From Jiangella muralis (lineage in GTDB: Bacteria; Actinomycetota; Actinomycetes; Jiangellales; Jiangellaceae): a stretch of 64,000 nucleotides of DNA. Positions 24,428 to 33,359 of this stretch are shown in pieces. The position numbers and the translations under genes are program-made. Numbering within the stretch: the stretch's first letter is position 1; each line of letters opens with the position of its first letter. The notes under the pieces were generated by a model that worked only from the letters and a program-made list of their open reading frames with translations, made no database searches and was not told where the DNA came from. The DNA lies in NCBI RefSeq assembly GCF_001270745.1, contig NZ_LFXL01000030.1, positions 98,851 to 162,850 on the forward strand, in the 5' to 3' direction.

Positions 24428-27400
24428 CGGTCGAGCTCCTTTGCTGAAGTGATGGTGGCCGGCCGCAACTCGATCCCGTCGACGAGGAAGGTCCCGTTGC
24501 TGTCGCCCTCCTCCGGGTCGAGCCGGAGCTGTCGCAGCACGCCGGTCCAGCCGGCGACCGTGCTCAGGTCCAGCTCGTAGTCGACGTATCCGGTCTCACC
24601 CGGCACGAGCGGGATGCGGATGCTGTTGGCCTCGCTGAAGTTCGGTTTGGCCTCGGTGGTGAAGTACAGGGTGCCGTGCGTGGCGCTGGCGTCGACGGCC
24701 ATCCGGATCGACACCGTGGTGAGCTCGGTGAGGTCGAGCCAGAGATCGGGCGCGGAGTAGAACTGCGGGTCCGGGCCGGTGATCGTCCCGCCCACTGCTC
24801 CGTCGCGCCACCCGAACCCGTCGATGTTGCCGGCGCCGCCCCACCCCTCGGCGGACTCGTCGAAGGTCCAGGTGCGCTTCGTGTTGAGCGAGGTCAGCAC
24901 GAACGGCTCGACCCGGACGGTGTCGACCCGCAGGTGCTCGCCCGGCTCCGCGCCCTCGACCTCGACGGTGAGGCGCTCCAGCACGCCCTGCCAGGCAGGC
25001 ACCGCGTCCATGCTCACCTGGTAGGTCGTGAACGTCTCGTCGTGGGCGGTGAGCTCGAACGGGACGGTGTGTTCCGTGCCGTCCGGGTCGCCGGTCGTGC
25101 TGAACCGGAGGACGCCCTGGTGGGCGGACGAGTCGTTGCGCAGCCGCAGGGTCACGGTGTCGGCGTTGGTGAGGTCGGCCCGCAGCTCCGGCGACCGCAG
25201 CACGTCGCCGTCACCGTCGAGCGGGACGTCGACGGAGCCGTCGGGCTGCCAGATCGCGCCCTGCGCCGTCCAACCGTCGAGGTCGTCGGCGGCGAAGTGC
25301 GCGGCATACACCGCGTGGTCCGGCGCGAGCCGCACGTGGCCGAGCTCCAGCCGGCCCGCGTCGGCGGAGACCTCGACACCGAGCTGGTGGATCGTGCCCG
25401 CCCAGTCCGGGGCGTCGGTCAGGTCGACGACGTAGGCGGTGTGGCCGCTGTTCGCGGCGATACGGAACGGACGGCGTCCCTCGACGGTCCGGCCGTCGGG
25501 CGTGGTCGCCACGTAGCGCAGCTGGGCCTCGCGGGCCGTGGTGCGGTTCTCCAGGTCGACGAGGACGGAGCGGAACTCACCGGCGTCGATCTCGAGGTCG
25601 CCGGCCGAGAGGAGAGCCGCGCCGGGACCCGCGACATCGCCGCCGATGGTGCCGTCGGCCGACCAGTCCGGGCCGTCCACCGGCCCGGCCCCGGTCCAGC
25701 CGTCCGTTCCGTTGGTGAACTCCCACGAGGTCCCCGACGGCGACGGCGCGGTGTCGCGGGCCGAGCGGACACCGAGCTCGGCGACCTCCGGCCCGCCGCC
25801 GGTGGTCCCGGTGACGACCAGCTGGACGGCGTCGGCGCGCGTCATGCCGAGCTCGATGGTGGTGGCGGCATCCAGCGCCGCGCCCCGGTGCACGGTGCGC
25901 CAGCCGCGGGCGTCGTGCAGGCGCAGCTCGAACGAGGTGATCGTGGTGTCGGCGGTCCGGGGCACCACGTCGACGCGGTCGAACGGCACCGTCCGGCCGA
26001 AGGACAGGCCGACGTGGTCGCCGGACGCCTGGGTGCCGCGCCAGTACGTCCCCACCCGGCCGTCGTTGACCTGCCCAGCATTGGTCGCGAACCACTGCGC
26101 GGGGGCGAACGACGACGCGGTGGCGTACGCGCTGCTCATGAGGTCGGCCGCGTCGCCGTCGCGTCCGGCCGCGCCGATGCCGTACTCGAAGTAGTCGTGG
26201 TAGTAGGTGCCGCTCTGCGCGAGGAACACCACCATGATCTCGTGCTGGCCCTCGGACAGGCCGCGCACCTCGAACACGGTGCGCTGCGGCTCGTCGCGCT
26301 CGCTGTAGAGGGAGACGACGCCCTGGGACAGCCCGTCGACGAACACCTCGGCCTCCGTGCCCTTCGGGCCGGCCGGAGCCACCCAGCGCACGGCGTTGCC
26401 CTCGAAACCGGCCCGGATGAAGCTGCGGAAGAAGGCGTCGGGGCGGCCGCCGGGGTTGTAGAGGTAGCTGTGCGTGCCGCCCGAGCTGGCCGGGTCGGCG
26501 ACCGTCACCCAGTTGCTCGCCGCCGGGGTGACGTGCGCCTCGTAGTCGGTCGTGTGGTCGTCGTCCTCGATCCGGTGCCAGCCCGGAGGCTGCTCCGGCA
26601 GCGGTTCCACCGCCGGCGGTCCGGCCTGCTCCCCCGCGCTGGGGTGGTCGCCGGTGTCGTAGCGGTAGCTGAACCGGCCGTCCGGTGCGGCGTCGCCGGA
26701 GACGTACGCGTCCATGATGTCGTCGCTCTGCTGGTGGTCCCACCACTTGAAGTCCAGCCGCAGCGGCTGGTCCGGCCCGTCCAGCGCGGCCCGGGGCACG
26801 GCCACCATCAGCTCGTCCTTCGCGGTCCGGTACGGGAGAGCCGCTCCGGCCGTCTCCCAGCCGTCCCCCGTGAAGCGCTCCAGCCGTGCGTCGTCCTTGC
26901 CGTGCCAGCGCACCCGCTGGTCGTAGCCGGACCAGCCGGTGGAGCCGTCGGAGTCGGAGTCGAGGTACAGCGTCATCCAGCCGTCGCCGGACACCTCGGT
27001 CAGCTTCTCCTGGGTGCGCGCGTAGAAGTAGACGTTCTCGTCGTCCCTGGTCACCTTCGCCGAGACGATGTCGTTGCGGCCGGTGCGGTTGACGTACGTC
27101 TGGGCGTCGACGCCCGCGTGCTCGCGCGGCGCGGTGTCGCCCTGGTGGTCGGCGTACTCCGGCGCCACGTCGCTCCACTGGTCGAACCCGCTGCCGAGTT
27201 CGATGGTGCGCTCGGCCCCGGTGCCGGCGGGCGGCGCCACCCCCTTGTACCGGCGGATGTTGTCGACCAGCTGCAGGTAGTAGTTGTCGCCGTAGCCGCC
27301 GGCCATCGGCGCGAGGTCGCGGCTCCAGCGGGTGTTCACGACGTCGTAGAAGACGAGCGGGTCGGTGGCCCGCGCCGCCCAGTTGCCGGCGATCCATTCG

Positions 27401-28491
27401 TTCCACTCGAGCACGAGGATCGTCTCGGGGTCGGCCTCGATGGCGTGGTCCCACTGTTCCTGGAAGTTGTACCCGGCGTTCTCCGCCCCGGGTGACTCGT
27501 CCTCCGCACCGTCGTGGAAGCTGCGGCTGCGCGACGGCGGGTCGTCCAGCCCGTACCAGGCGGTGTAGCTGAAGATCGACGAGCTCCCGGAGTTCTGCGC
27601 CGGCGACACCGCCATCTGCTCGAGGTTGCCGTCGGCGTCGTGGTTGCCGCGCTGCGGGCGGTCGAAGCTGATCCAGTCCCACCCGCCGGCGGGCTGCTGC
27701 GGCTCGTTGGGCCACTGGGCGTGGCGGAAGGTGAAGAAGTCCCGCACCTCCTGGGACGGATCGGCGCCCATGATCAGCGGCCTGCCGTCCCACTGGAACC
27801 AGGTGCTGGGATACCGGTGCGGCGCGTCGTCGGCGTAGAACGTCCGGTAGAGCTCGTCCATGTTCCGGGTCGAGTCGCTGTGCGTCATGAAGACCACCTG
27901 CGGCGCCCGGACGCCCTGGGCCTGGAGCTCGACGATCGTCCGCATGAGCAGGATCGCCTGCGGCTTGTAGATCTCCCAGTTCGACGCGTCGAGGACCAGG
28001 TAGTCGACCTGTGCGGCGGCGAGCAACTGCAGGTCGCGGCGGACCACCCACGCGTCGTCGCTGCGGAAGAAGCCGTAGAGCGGCTCGCCCCAGTAGGCGA
28101 AGTGGCCCGGCCCGGGGAACGCGCCGCTGCCGGGCGTCTGCCACGCGAGCGGGTCCTCGGCCAGGGTGGCGTTGTTGTCGAAGACGTTCTTGTACTCGCG
28201 CATGTCGTTGGACCCGTGCCAGAGCACGTAGAACACGCCCACGGTGCGGTCGTCGCGTGGCGCCGGCGCCGCGGTGTGGTCGGTCAGCTCGCGGCCCAGC
28301 GCGTCCGTCGCCACCAGCGGACCGCCCGGCGCCATGACGTTCGTGGCCGTCTCGGCCGGCCCGCCGACCGTCTCGCCGTTCTCCGGGCCGGCCGCGGATT
28401 CCGGCCCGGACAGGGCGAGCACGATGGCCGCCGCGGCAGCGACCACCGCCATCGGCCGGCGCCAGCGCATCGAGCGGGTGTCAGTGCTCAC
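24424..28491 (-). CDS. Large secreted GH71/GH99-like protein with multiple carbohydrate-binding-like modules
   Basis: 1355 aa from the GTG at 28491, preceded by AAGGAGG (28497-28503). A signal peptide (RRPMAVVAAAAAIVLAL) is followed by a GH71/GH99-like barrel at about residues 83-415 (VGVFYVLWHG, DYLVLDASNW, VLEWNEWIAGNW). Then come a CBM9-like sandwich (about 430-630), a CBM6-like or jelly-roll module, a discoidin/F5-8C-like module (YATASSFAPAQWFATNAGQ) and three tandem similar beta-sandwich repeats, each containing a DGW or EGW motif and a late W-x-G-x-L-x-x-L block. It probably binds and cuts a complex mannan- or glucan-type glycan outside the cell; the ABC genes follow directly. No cell-wall anchor is visible. 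Confidence 0.8.
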   Translation of the reverse strand: MSTDTRSMRWRRPMAVVAAAAAIVLALSGPESAAGPENGETVGGPAETATNVMAPGGPLVATDALGRELTDHTAAPAPRDDRTVGVFYVLWHGSNDMREYKNVFDNNATLAEDPLAWQTPGSGAFPGPGHFAYWGEPLYGFFRSDDAWVVRRDLQLLAAAQVDYLVLDASNWEIYKPQAILLMRTIVELQAQGVRAPQVVFMTHSDSTRNMDELYRTFYADDAPHRYPSTWFQWDGRPLIMGADPSQEVRDFFTFRHAQWPNEPQQPAGGWDWISFDRPQRGNHDADGNLEQMAVSPAQNSGSSSIFSYTAWYGLDDPPSRSRSFHDGAEDESPGAENAGYNFQEQWDHAIEADPETILVLEWNEWIAGNWAARATDPLVFYDVVNTRWSRDLAPMAGGYGDNYYLQLVDNIRRYKGVAPPAGTGAERTIELGSGFDQWSDVAPEYADHQGDTAPREHAGVDAQTYVNRTGRNDIVSAKVTRDDENVYFYARTQEKLTEVSGDGWMTLYLDSDSDGSTGWSGYDQRVRWHGKDDARLERFTGDGWETAGAALPYRTAKDELMVAVPRAALDGPDQPLRLDFKWWDHQQSDDIMDAYVSGDAAPDGRFSYRYDTGDHPSAGEQAGPPAVEPLPEQPPGWHRIEDDDHTTDYEAHVTPAASNWVTVADPASSGGTHSYLYNPGGRPDAFFRSFIRAGFEGNAVRWVAPAGPKGTEAEVFVDGLSQGVVSLYSERDEPQRTVFEVRGLSEGQHEIMVVFLAQSGTYYHDYFEYGIGAAGRDGDAADLMSSAYATASSFAPAQWFATNAGQVNDGRVGTYWRGTQASGDHVGLSFGRTVPFDRVDVVPRTADTTITSFELRLHDARGWRTVHRGAALDAATTIELGMTRADAVQLVVTGTTGGGPEVAELGVRSARDTAPSPSGTSWEFTNGTDGWTGAGPVDGPDWSADGTIGGDVAGPGAALLSAGDLEIDAGEFRSVLVDLENRTTAREAQLRYVATTPDGRTVEGRRPFRIAANSGHTAYVVDLTDAPDWAGTIHQLGVEVSADAGRLELGHVRLAPDHAVYAAHFAADDLDGWTAQGAIWQPDGSVDVPLDGDGDVLRSPELRADLTNADTVTLRLRNDSSAHQGVLRFSTTGDPDGTEHTVPFELTAHDETFTTYQVSMDAVPAWQGVLERLTVEVEGAEPGEHLRVDTVRVEPFVLTSLNTKRTWTFDESAEGWGGAGNIDGFGWRDGAVGGTITGPDPQFYSAPDLWLDLTELTTVSIRMAVDASATHGTLYFTTEAKPNFSEANSIRIPLVPGETGYVDYELDLSTVAGWTGVLRQLRLDPEEGDSNGTFLVDGIELRPATITSAKELDR

Positions 28492-28613
28492 CGTGACCTC
28501 CTTGTCCGGTCGGCTGCGGACCGACTTGCACGTATTGCGCAATCATTGCCCCGGCAGGAGCCTAGAGCTAGCATGATCTGGTCCTGAAGTAGCACGAAAC
28601 ACTCAGGGGTGCC
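28492..28613. promoter_or_regulatory. Divergent promoter region of the glycan locus
   Basis: 122 bp between the divergent secreted-enzyme gene and the AraC gene. It holds the ribosome site AAGGAGG for the minus gene and a 10-bp palindrome ATTGCGCAAT (28534-28543) that overlaps CAATCATTG. This is a candidate AraC-protein site. No sharp promoter hexamers were assigned. Confidence 0.4.
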
Positions 28614-29522
28614 ATGATCACTCGCTATCGACGCCGCGAGACGCTGCCGGCCGTGGGCCCGGCGATCGCCGCGGAGCTGATGGACGGCCTGGGCGAAGTC
28701 GGCCCGCACAGCCACGAGTTCATCGAGATCGTGGTGGTCGAGAGCGGCCGCGCCGACCACGAGACCCGCTCGTCCCGGCGGTCGGTGCGCCGGGGCTACT
28801 GCGCGGTGCTGCGGCCCGGCGAGTGGCACAGCTGGCGCGACTGCCACGACCTGCGCGTGTGGAACATCTACCTCGGCACCGAGGTGCTCCAGTCGGCGTT
28901 GAGCTGGCTGCGCGACACCCCCGAGTGCAGCAGCCTGATCAGCCCGCCCGCTCCCGGCCGGGTCACCGAGCGCGCCCTGGCCGGCCCCGCGCTCACCAGC
29001 GTCATCGACTGGCTCTCCGCCGTGCCGCCCCGGCACCCCTCCGACGGCATCGCGTCGTCGTCCCAGCGGGTCGGCCTGCTGACCGCCGCCCTCGGCGAGA
29101 TCGCCGCCGCACCGGAGCTGGACGAATCGGCCGCGGGCCTGCGCCCGGCGCCGCACCTGCCGACGTCCATCGCCAACACCCTGCGGCTGCTCGAGCACGA
29201 CGTCGCCCACCCGTGGACCCTCGACGAGCTCGCCGACCGCACCCACCTGTCGCCGTCGCACCTGTCGAGGCTGTTCTCGCAGGCCACCGGCATGGCGCCG
29301 ATCACCTACCTCGCCCGGCTCCGAGCCGAGCACGTCGCGGCCGACCTCATCAACGGCGACGACCCCATCGCCGAGATCGGCGGTCGCTACGGCTGGCCCG
29401 ATCCGAACTACCTCAGCCGGCGGTTCCGGCACGTGTTCGGCATCTCGCCGCGGGCGTACCGGCGCCGCTACGGACAGGCGGCACCGGCCGGCTCGCGGAG
29501 CCCGACGCCACCATGGCAGTGA
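28614..29522 (+). CDS. AraC family transcriptional regulator
   Basis: 302 aa, ATG at 28614. The N-terminal cupin-like sensor carries PHSHEFIEIVVVESG and LRPGEWHSW. The C-terminal double HTH has WTLDELADRTHLSPSHLSRLF, then IAEIGGRYGWPDPNYLSRRF and the signature FRHVFGISPRAYRR. Such sugar-sensing regulators usually activate the neighbouring catabolic operon. It diverges from the glycan operon 28491-20185, so it most likely responds to an oligosaccharide from that substrate. Confidence 0.92.
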   Translation: MITRYRRRETLPAVGPAIAAELMDGLGEVGPHSHEFIEIVVVESGRADHETRSSRRSVRRGYCAVLRPGEWHSWRDCHDLRVWNIYLGTEVLQSALSWLRDTPECSSLISPPAPGRVTERALAGPALTSVIDWLSAVPPRHPSDGIASSSQRVGLLTAALGEIAAAPELDESAAGLRPAPHLPTSIANTLRLLEHDVAHPWTLDELADRTHLSPSHLSRLFSQATGMAPITYLARLRAEHVAADLINGDDPIAEIGGRYGWPDPNYLSRRFRHVFGISPRAYRRRYGQAAPAGSRSPTPPWQ

Positions 29523-29583
29523 CCGGCCGCGGGCGGGAGCCCGGGCGCCGATCGTGCTGGTCGCCGTATACGCTCGGCGTTCG

Positions 29584-30174
29584 ATGAGTGACGACACCTC
29601 GGCGCCCGGCGTGCTCCAGCGGATCGGCTGGCCGGTCCGCACCGCCCGCCTCACGCTGCGCCCCGCCCGTCCGGACGACGCCGACGCCGTCTGGGGGTAC
29701 CGCCGCCTGGAGCCGGTGGCCCGCTGGCTGACCGACCTCCCGGACGACGCCGCCACCTTCCGCGCCCGGTTCGCGACGCCCGACCGGCTGGCCACGAGCG
29801 TGCTGGTCGAGCACGACGCGACCGTGATCGGCGACCTCATGGTGCGGGTCGAGAACGCCTGGGCCCAGACCGAGGTGGCCGACGCCGCCCGCGGCGTCCA
29901 GGCCGAGCTGGGCTGGGTCTTCGACCCCGCCCACCAGGGCCAGGGCTACGCCACCGAGGCCGTCCGCGAGCTGCTGCGGCTCTGCTTCGCGGAGCTGGGC
30001 CTGCGCCGCGTCACCGCGCTCTGCTTCGCCGACAACGAGCCGTCCTGGCGCCTGATGGAACGCATCGGCATGCGCCGCGAGGCGTACAACGTCGCCGACT
30101 CGCTGCACCGCTCCGGCGAATGGCTCGACGGCCTCGGCTACGCCCTCCTCGCCGAGGAGTGGAAGCTACCCTGA
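29584..30174 (+). CDS. GNAT family N-acetyltransferase
   Basis: 196 aa, taken from the ATG at 29584; an upstream in-frame start at 29554 gives only a non-homologous leader. The family 3 (RimJ/RimL-like) pattern is RTARLTLRPARPDDADAV, the acetyl-CoA loop region GWVFDPAHQGQGYATEAVREL and FADNEPSWRLMERIGMRRE. The substrate may be an amine or a ribosomal or other protein N-terminus. Its 3' end overlaps the convergent soxR gene by 9 bp. Confidence 0.88.
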   Translation: MSDDTSAPGVLQRIGWPVRTARLTLRPARPDDADAVWGYRRLEPVARWLTDLPDDAATFRARFATPDRLATSVLVEHDATVIGDLMVRVENAWAQTEVADAARGVQAELGWVFDPAHQGQGYATEAVRELLRLCFAELGLRRVTALCFADNEPSWRLMERIGMRREAYNVADSLHRSGEWLDGLGYALLAEEWKLP

Positions 30175-30633
30175 CCCGTCCGCGGTGACGCGGCGTGGGC
30201 CGGTACCGTCCGCGCCGAAGACGTCGTCCGGGTTGAGCAGGTAGCACGCCTTCATCGACAGGCAGCCGCAGCCGATGCAGCCGGTGAGCTCGCGCTGCAG
30301 GTTCTCCAGCTCGCGCTTCTTCGCCGCCAGCTGGGCCTGCCAGCGCTTGGACAGCCGGTGCCAGTCGTGGGAGTCGGGCATCCGCTGCATCGGCAGCGTC
30401 GCGAACACCTCGGCGACGTCCGCGAGCGAGATGCCCAGCCGCTTGGCCACCAGGATCAGCGAGATGCGGCGGATCATGAACCGCAGGTAGCGGCGCTGGT
30501 TCCCGGACGTGCGCGACGACTCGATCAGGCCGAGCTGCTCGTAGTAGTGCAGCGCCGAGACCGCCACGCCGGTGCGGCGCGACACCTCGCCCACCGTGAG
30601 CAGATCGTCGGGCTCCAGCGCGCTCACCTCCAC
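30166..30633 (-). CDS. soxR: Redox-sensitive regulator SoxR
   Basis: 155 aa from a GTG at 30633 (GTG at 30627 is possible). The MerR-type HTH shows LLTVGEVSRRTGVAVSALHYYE, followed by a coiled dimerisation helix. The iron-sulfur motif C119-x2-C122-x-C124-x5-C130 matches SoxR exactly. In actinobacteria SoxR senses redox-active small molecules directly and controls efflux and detoxification genes. Divergent from an MFS exporter whose promoter carries a SoxR box, so that is the probable target. Confidence 0.92.
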   Translation of the reverse strand: MEVSALEPDDLLTVGEVSRRTGVAVSALHYYEQLGLIESSRTSGNQRRYLRFMIRRISLILVAKRLGISLADVAEVFATLPMQRMPDSHDWHRLSKRWQAQLAAKKRELENLQRELTGCIGCGCLSMKACYLLNPDDVFGADGTGPRRVTADGSG

Positions 30634-30635
30634 GG

Positions 30636-30666
30636 TTGACCTCAAGCTCGCTTGAGATCCTAGGTT
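30636..30666 (+). promoter_or_regulatory. SoxR-controlled promoter with SoxR box
   Basis: CCTCAAG-CTCG-CTTGAGA at 30640-30657 matches the known SoxR box CCTCAAG-N4-CTTGAGG except for the last base. It sits between a -35 TTGACC (30636-30641) and a -10 TAGGTT (30661-30666) with a 19-bp spacer, the long spacer typical of MerR-family promoters. The -10 ends 7 bp before the ATG at 30674, so the exporter mRNA is probably leaderless. Confidence 0.82.
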
Positions 30667-30673
30667 CCGGACC

Positions 30674-32095
30674 ATGACGACAACAGACGAGCGCCCGGCG
30701 AGCTTCCGCGAGCTGTTCGGCGCGGGCCGGGCCACGACCTCGCTGGTCCTGGCCGGCGGCATCGCCCTGCACGCCGTGAACATCTTCCTCACCACGAGCC
30801 TGTTGCCCACCGCGATCGACGAAATCGGCGGCGAGCGGCTCTACGCGTGGAGCACGACGGTGTTCATGATCGCCTCGGTGATCTCGTCGATGCTGGTGAG
30901 CCGGACGCTGGCCCGGCGCGGCCCGGTCGCCGCCTATCTGATCGGGCTGGCGCCGTTCGTGCTCGGCGCCGTCATCGCCGCCGTCAGCCCGACGATGACG
31001 CTGCTGCTGGCCGGCCGGGCCGTCCAGGGCATCGGCGGCGGCATGCTGGCCGGGCTCGGCTACGCCGTCATCCAGGCGGCCTACCCCGAGCGGCTCTGGG
31101 CGCGGGCGACGGCGCTGGTGTCGGCGATGTGGGGACTCGGAACGCTCGTCGGCCCGGCCATGGGCGGCGCGTTCGCCCAGCTGGGCGCCTGGCGGTGGGC
31201 GTTCGGCCTGCTGGCGCTCGCGGGCGTCGCGCTGGCCGTCCTGGTGCCGCGGGCGCTGCCCCGCTCGGGCGGCGGAACCGCCGCCGAGCCCGTCCCGTAC
31301 GTCTCGCTCGCCCTGCTGACCACGGCGACGGCGCTGATCAGCGTCGCGAGCCTGCGCGACGACACGGTGCAGATGGTCGGCGCGGTCGCCGCCGCGGTAG
31401 TCGTGATCGGCGCGTTCGTGCGCTGGGAGCGGCGGTCGCCGGTGCGCGTGCTGCCCCGGTCGACCTACGTGGCCGGGTCGCCGTTGAAGTGGCTGTACAT
31501 CGGCATCGCGATCCTCGCCGTCGGCACGGTGTCCGAGGCGTTCACGCCGCTGTTCGGGCAGCGCCTGGCCGGGCTGGAGCCGGTGGTCGCCGGGTTCCTC
31601 GGCGCGGCCGTGTCGCTCGGCTGGTCGGCCAGCATGCTGGTCAGCTCCGGCGCCCGGCGGCCCGCGGCGGTGCGGCGGCTGCGCGTCGCCGGGCCGGGCG
31701 TCATGGCCCTCGGTCTCGCCGTCACGGGAGTGTTCCAGCGCGAGGACGCCGGCCCGTGGCTGGTGGCCGTCTGGGTGATCGGGCTGGTCGTCGCCGGCGC
31801 CGGGATCGGCCTGGCGTTCCCGCACGTCGTGGTCGCGGTGATGGGCAGTTCGGCGGACCCGGCCGAGGCGGGCAAGGCCAGCGCCGGCGTCAACACCGTC
31901 GAGCTGATCGGGCTGGCCATCGGGTCGGCGGTGGGCGGGCTGCTGCTCAACCTGGGCGCGCCGTCGATGCTGGTCTCGGCCCGATACCTGCTGTTCGGGC
32001 TGGCCGCCGCGGGGGTCGTGGGCGTCGTGGTGGCGCTGCGGGCGTCGGCTGTCAGTTCGGCAGCGACCCCAGCCAGCGAGTCAGCAGGGCGCTGA
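30674..32095 (+). CDS. MFS transporter, probable SoxR-regulated exporter
   Basis: 473 aa, ATG at 30674. It has multiple hydrophobic helices over the full length (about 12-14), with the motif A-like VSRTLARRGPVAAY and motif C-like GPAMGGAFAQLGAWRWAF found in drug:proton antiporters. The SoxR box and divergent soxR suggest it exports redox-active compounds such as pigments or quinones, or lowers oxidative stress. Its 3' end overlaps the convergent alpha/beta hydrolase gene by 44 bp. Confidence 0.9.
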   Translation: MTTTDERPASFRELFGAGRATTSLVLAGGIALHAVNIFLTTSLLPTAIDEIGGERLYAWSTTVFMIASVISSMLVSRTLARRGPVAAYLIGLAPFVLGAVIAAVSPTMTLLLAGRAVQGIGGGMLAGLGYAVIQAAYPERLWARATALVSAMWGLGTLVGPAMGGAFAQLGAWRWAFGLLALAGVALAVLVPRALPRSGGGTAAEPVPYVSLALLTTATALISVASLRDDTVQMVGAVAAAVVVIGAFVRWERRSPVRVLPRSTYVAGSPLKWLYIGIAILAVGTVSEAFTPLFGQRLAGLEPVVAGFLGAAVSLGWSASMLVSSGARRPAAVRRLRVAGPGVMALGLAVTGVFQREDAGPWLVAVWVIGLVVAGAGIGLAFPHVVVAVMGSSADPAEAGKASAGVNTVELIGLAIGSAVGGLLLNLGAPSMLVSARYLLFGLAAAGVVGVVVALRASAVSSAATPASESAGR

Positions 32096-33035
32096 CCTCC
32101 CCGGGGCGTTCCTGCTGGATCCAGTGACCGGCGCCGTCGAGGAGGTGCGAGCCGCCGAGGCCGGGCAGCGTCGTGGGGAACGCGTCGATGGCGCCGGCCA
32201 GCGCGACCACGGCGGCGTCGAGCGCGCCGGCGACGAACAGCGACGGCTGGGTGATCGGCGCGCCGGCGTACCCGGCGAGGTCGGCCCAGTCCTGGTCGAA
32301 GTTGCGGTACCGGTTCAGGGCGCCGGTCAGCCCGGTCCGCTCGAACTCCGCGGCGACGACGTCGAGGTCGGCGTCGCTCAGCCAGTCCGGCTGGGCGTCG
32401 GGGAACCGCTCGCGCATCGCGTGGCCGGCCCGGATCAACGCCCATGGGGGCGCGTCCGGGCCGGGCATGGTGCCGGCGGACAGCGACGCGTAGAAGCCGC
32501 GGAGCCAGCCACGCACGTCCGGCTCGATCTCGGACTCGGCCCGGCCCGGCTGCTGGAAGTAACTGACGTAGAACTCGTGTCCCGGCGGCACCATCCGCGT
32601 GAAGACGTCGCTGGGACGCGGGCCGCCCGCCGGCGTGTAGGGGACGCTCAGCAGCGCGACGGCGCGGAAGACGTCCGGGCGGATCAGCGCCGAGTTGGCC
32701 GCGATGACCGACCCGACGTCGTGCCCCGCGATCACCGCCTGCCGCTCACCGAGCGCCTCGACGACCGCCACGTTGTCCTCGACGAGGTCGCCGATGCGGT
32801 ACGCGTCCACCTCACCCGGCCGCGACGACCGTCCGTACCCGCGCAGGTCGATCGCGACGGCGCGGTAACCGGCCGCGGCCAGCGCCGGCAGCTGGTGCCG
32901 CCACGAGTACCAGCCCTCGGGAAAGCCGTGCAGCAGCAGCACCAACGGGCCGTCGCCCTGCTCGACCAGGTGGATGCGGCCCGCGGGCGAGCGCACCAGC
33001 CGATGCGTGAGACCGGCCGCCGCTGTCGTCGTCAT
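32052..33035 (-). CDS. Alpha/beta hydrolase, epoxide-hydrolase-like
   Basis: 327 aa from the ATG at 33035; longer in-frame reading to 33212 has no family similarity. It has the oxyanion HGFPEGWYSWRHQ, the DLRGYGRSSRP loop and the nucleophile elbow AGHDVGS, with D as the likely nucleophile as in epoxide hydrolases and haloalkane dehalogenases. The late histidine is in LLDGAGHWIQQE. It lies downstream of and convergent to the SoxR-controlled exporter, so a detoxification role is plausible. Confidence 0.87.
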   Translation of the reverse strand: MTTTAAAGLTHRLVRSPAGRIHLVEQGDGPLVLLLHGFPEGWYSWRHQLPALAAAGYRAVAIDLRGYGRSSRPGEVDAYRIGDLVEDNVAVVEALGERQAVIAGHDVGSVIAANSALIRPDVFRAVALLSVPYTPAGGPRPSDVFTRMVPPGHEFYVSYFQQPGRAESEIEPDVRGWLRGFYASLSAGTMPGPDAPPWALIRAGHAMRERFPDAQPDWLSDADLDVVAAEFERTGLTGALNRYRNFDQDWADLAGYAGAPITQPSLFVAGALDAAVVALAGAIDAFPTTLPGLGGSHLLDGAGHWIQQERPGEVSALLTRWLGSLPN

Positions 33036-33359
33036 GGATGTCACGCTAGTAGACCCCTGGAGGAGGCCCTCGACGTGGCCGGCGACTTCGAGCGCGCAGG
33101 TAGACCCGGCCAGGAGGTTCGCCACCATGATCATCAGTGTTTTGGGCTGCTCTGACACCCCAAAAGTTGGATGATCACGGCCGCGACGACTGTGCGCCCC
33201 GGGCGAGATCACTGGGTGGGATCACTGTGCGTGCTGGGTGGCGTTGCTGTTGTCAGGGGAACAGTGATCCGCCCCACCCGGCGCAGCGAATCCACACGGT
33301 GGGGTGGGGATCGTGTAACGGTTCGCCGTCGTGCGGTGGTTTGCCGTTTTGCGGCGGTG
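33036..33359. other. Intergenic region with an inverted repeat, no gene seen
   Basis: 324 bp upstream of the alpha/beta hydrolase. It contains GGATCACTGT (33219-33228) and its perfect inverted partner ACAGTGATCC (33261-33270) separated by 32 nt, plus an extra GATCACTG nearby. The right end has degenerate TTGCCGTTTTGCGG units like those left of the element at 8763. No coding potential was recognised. Confidence 0.5.

Noticed and set aside
24676..27495. A 939-codon plus-strand frame opposite the secreted glycan enzyme
   Set aside because: Antisense shadow: low-complexity composition, no ribosome site and no conserved motifs.
33219..33270. Inverted repeat as a riboswitch or terminator
   Set aside because: Only a 10-bp stem with a 32-nt loop, no conserved aptamer features and no upstream gene to terminate.
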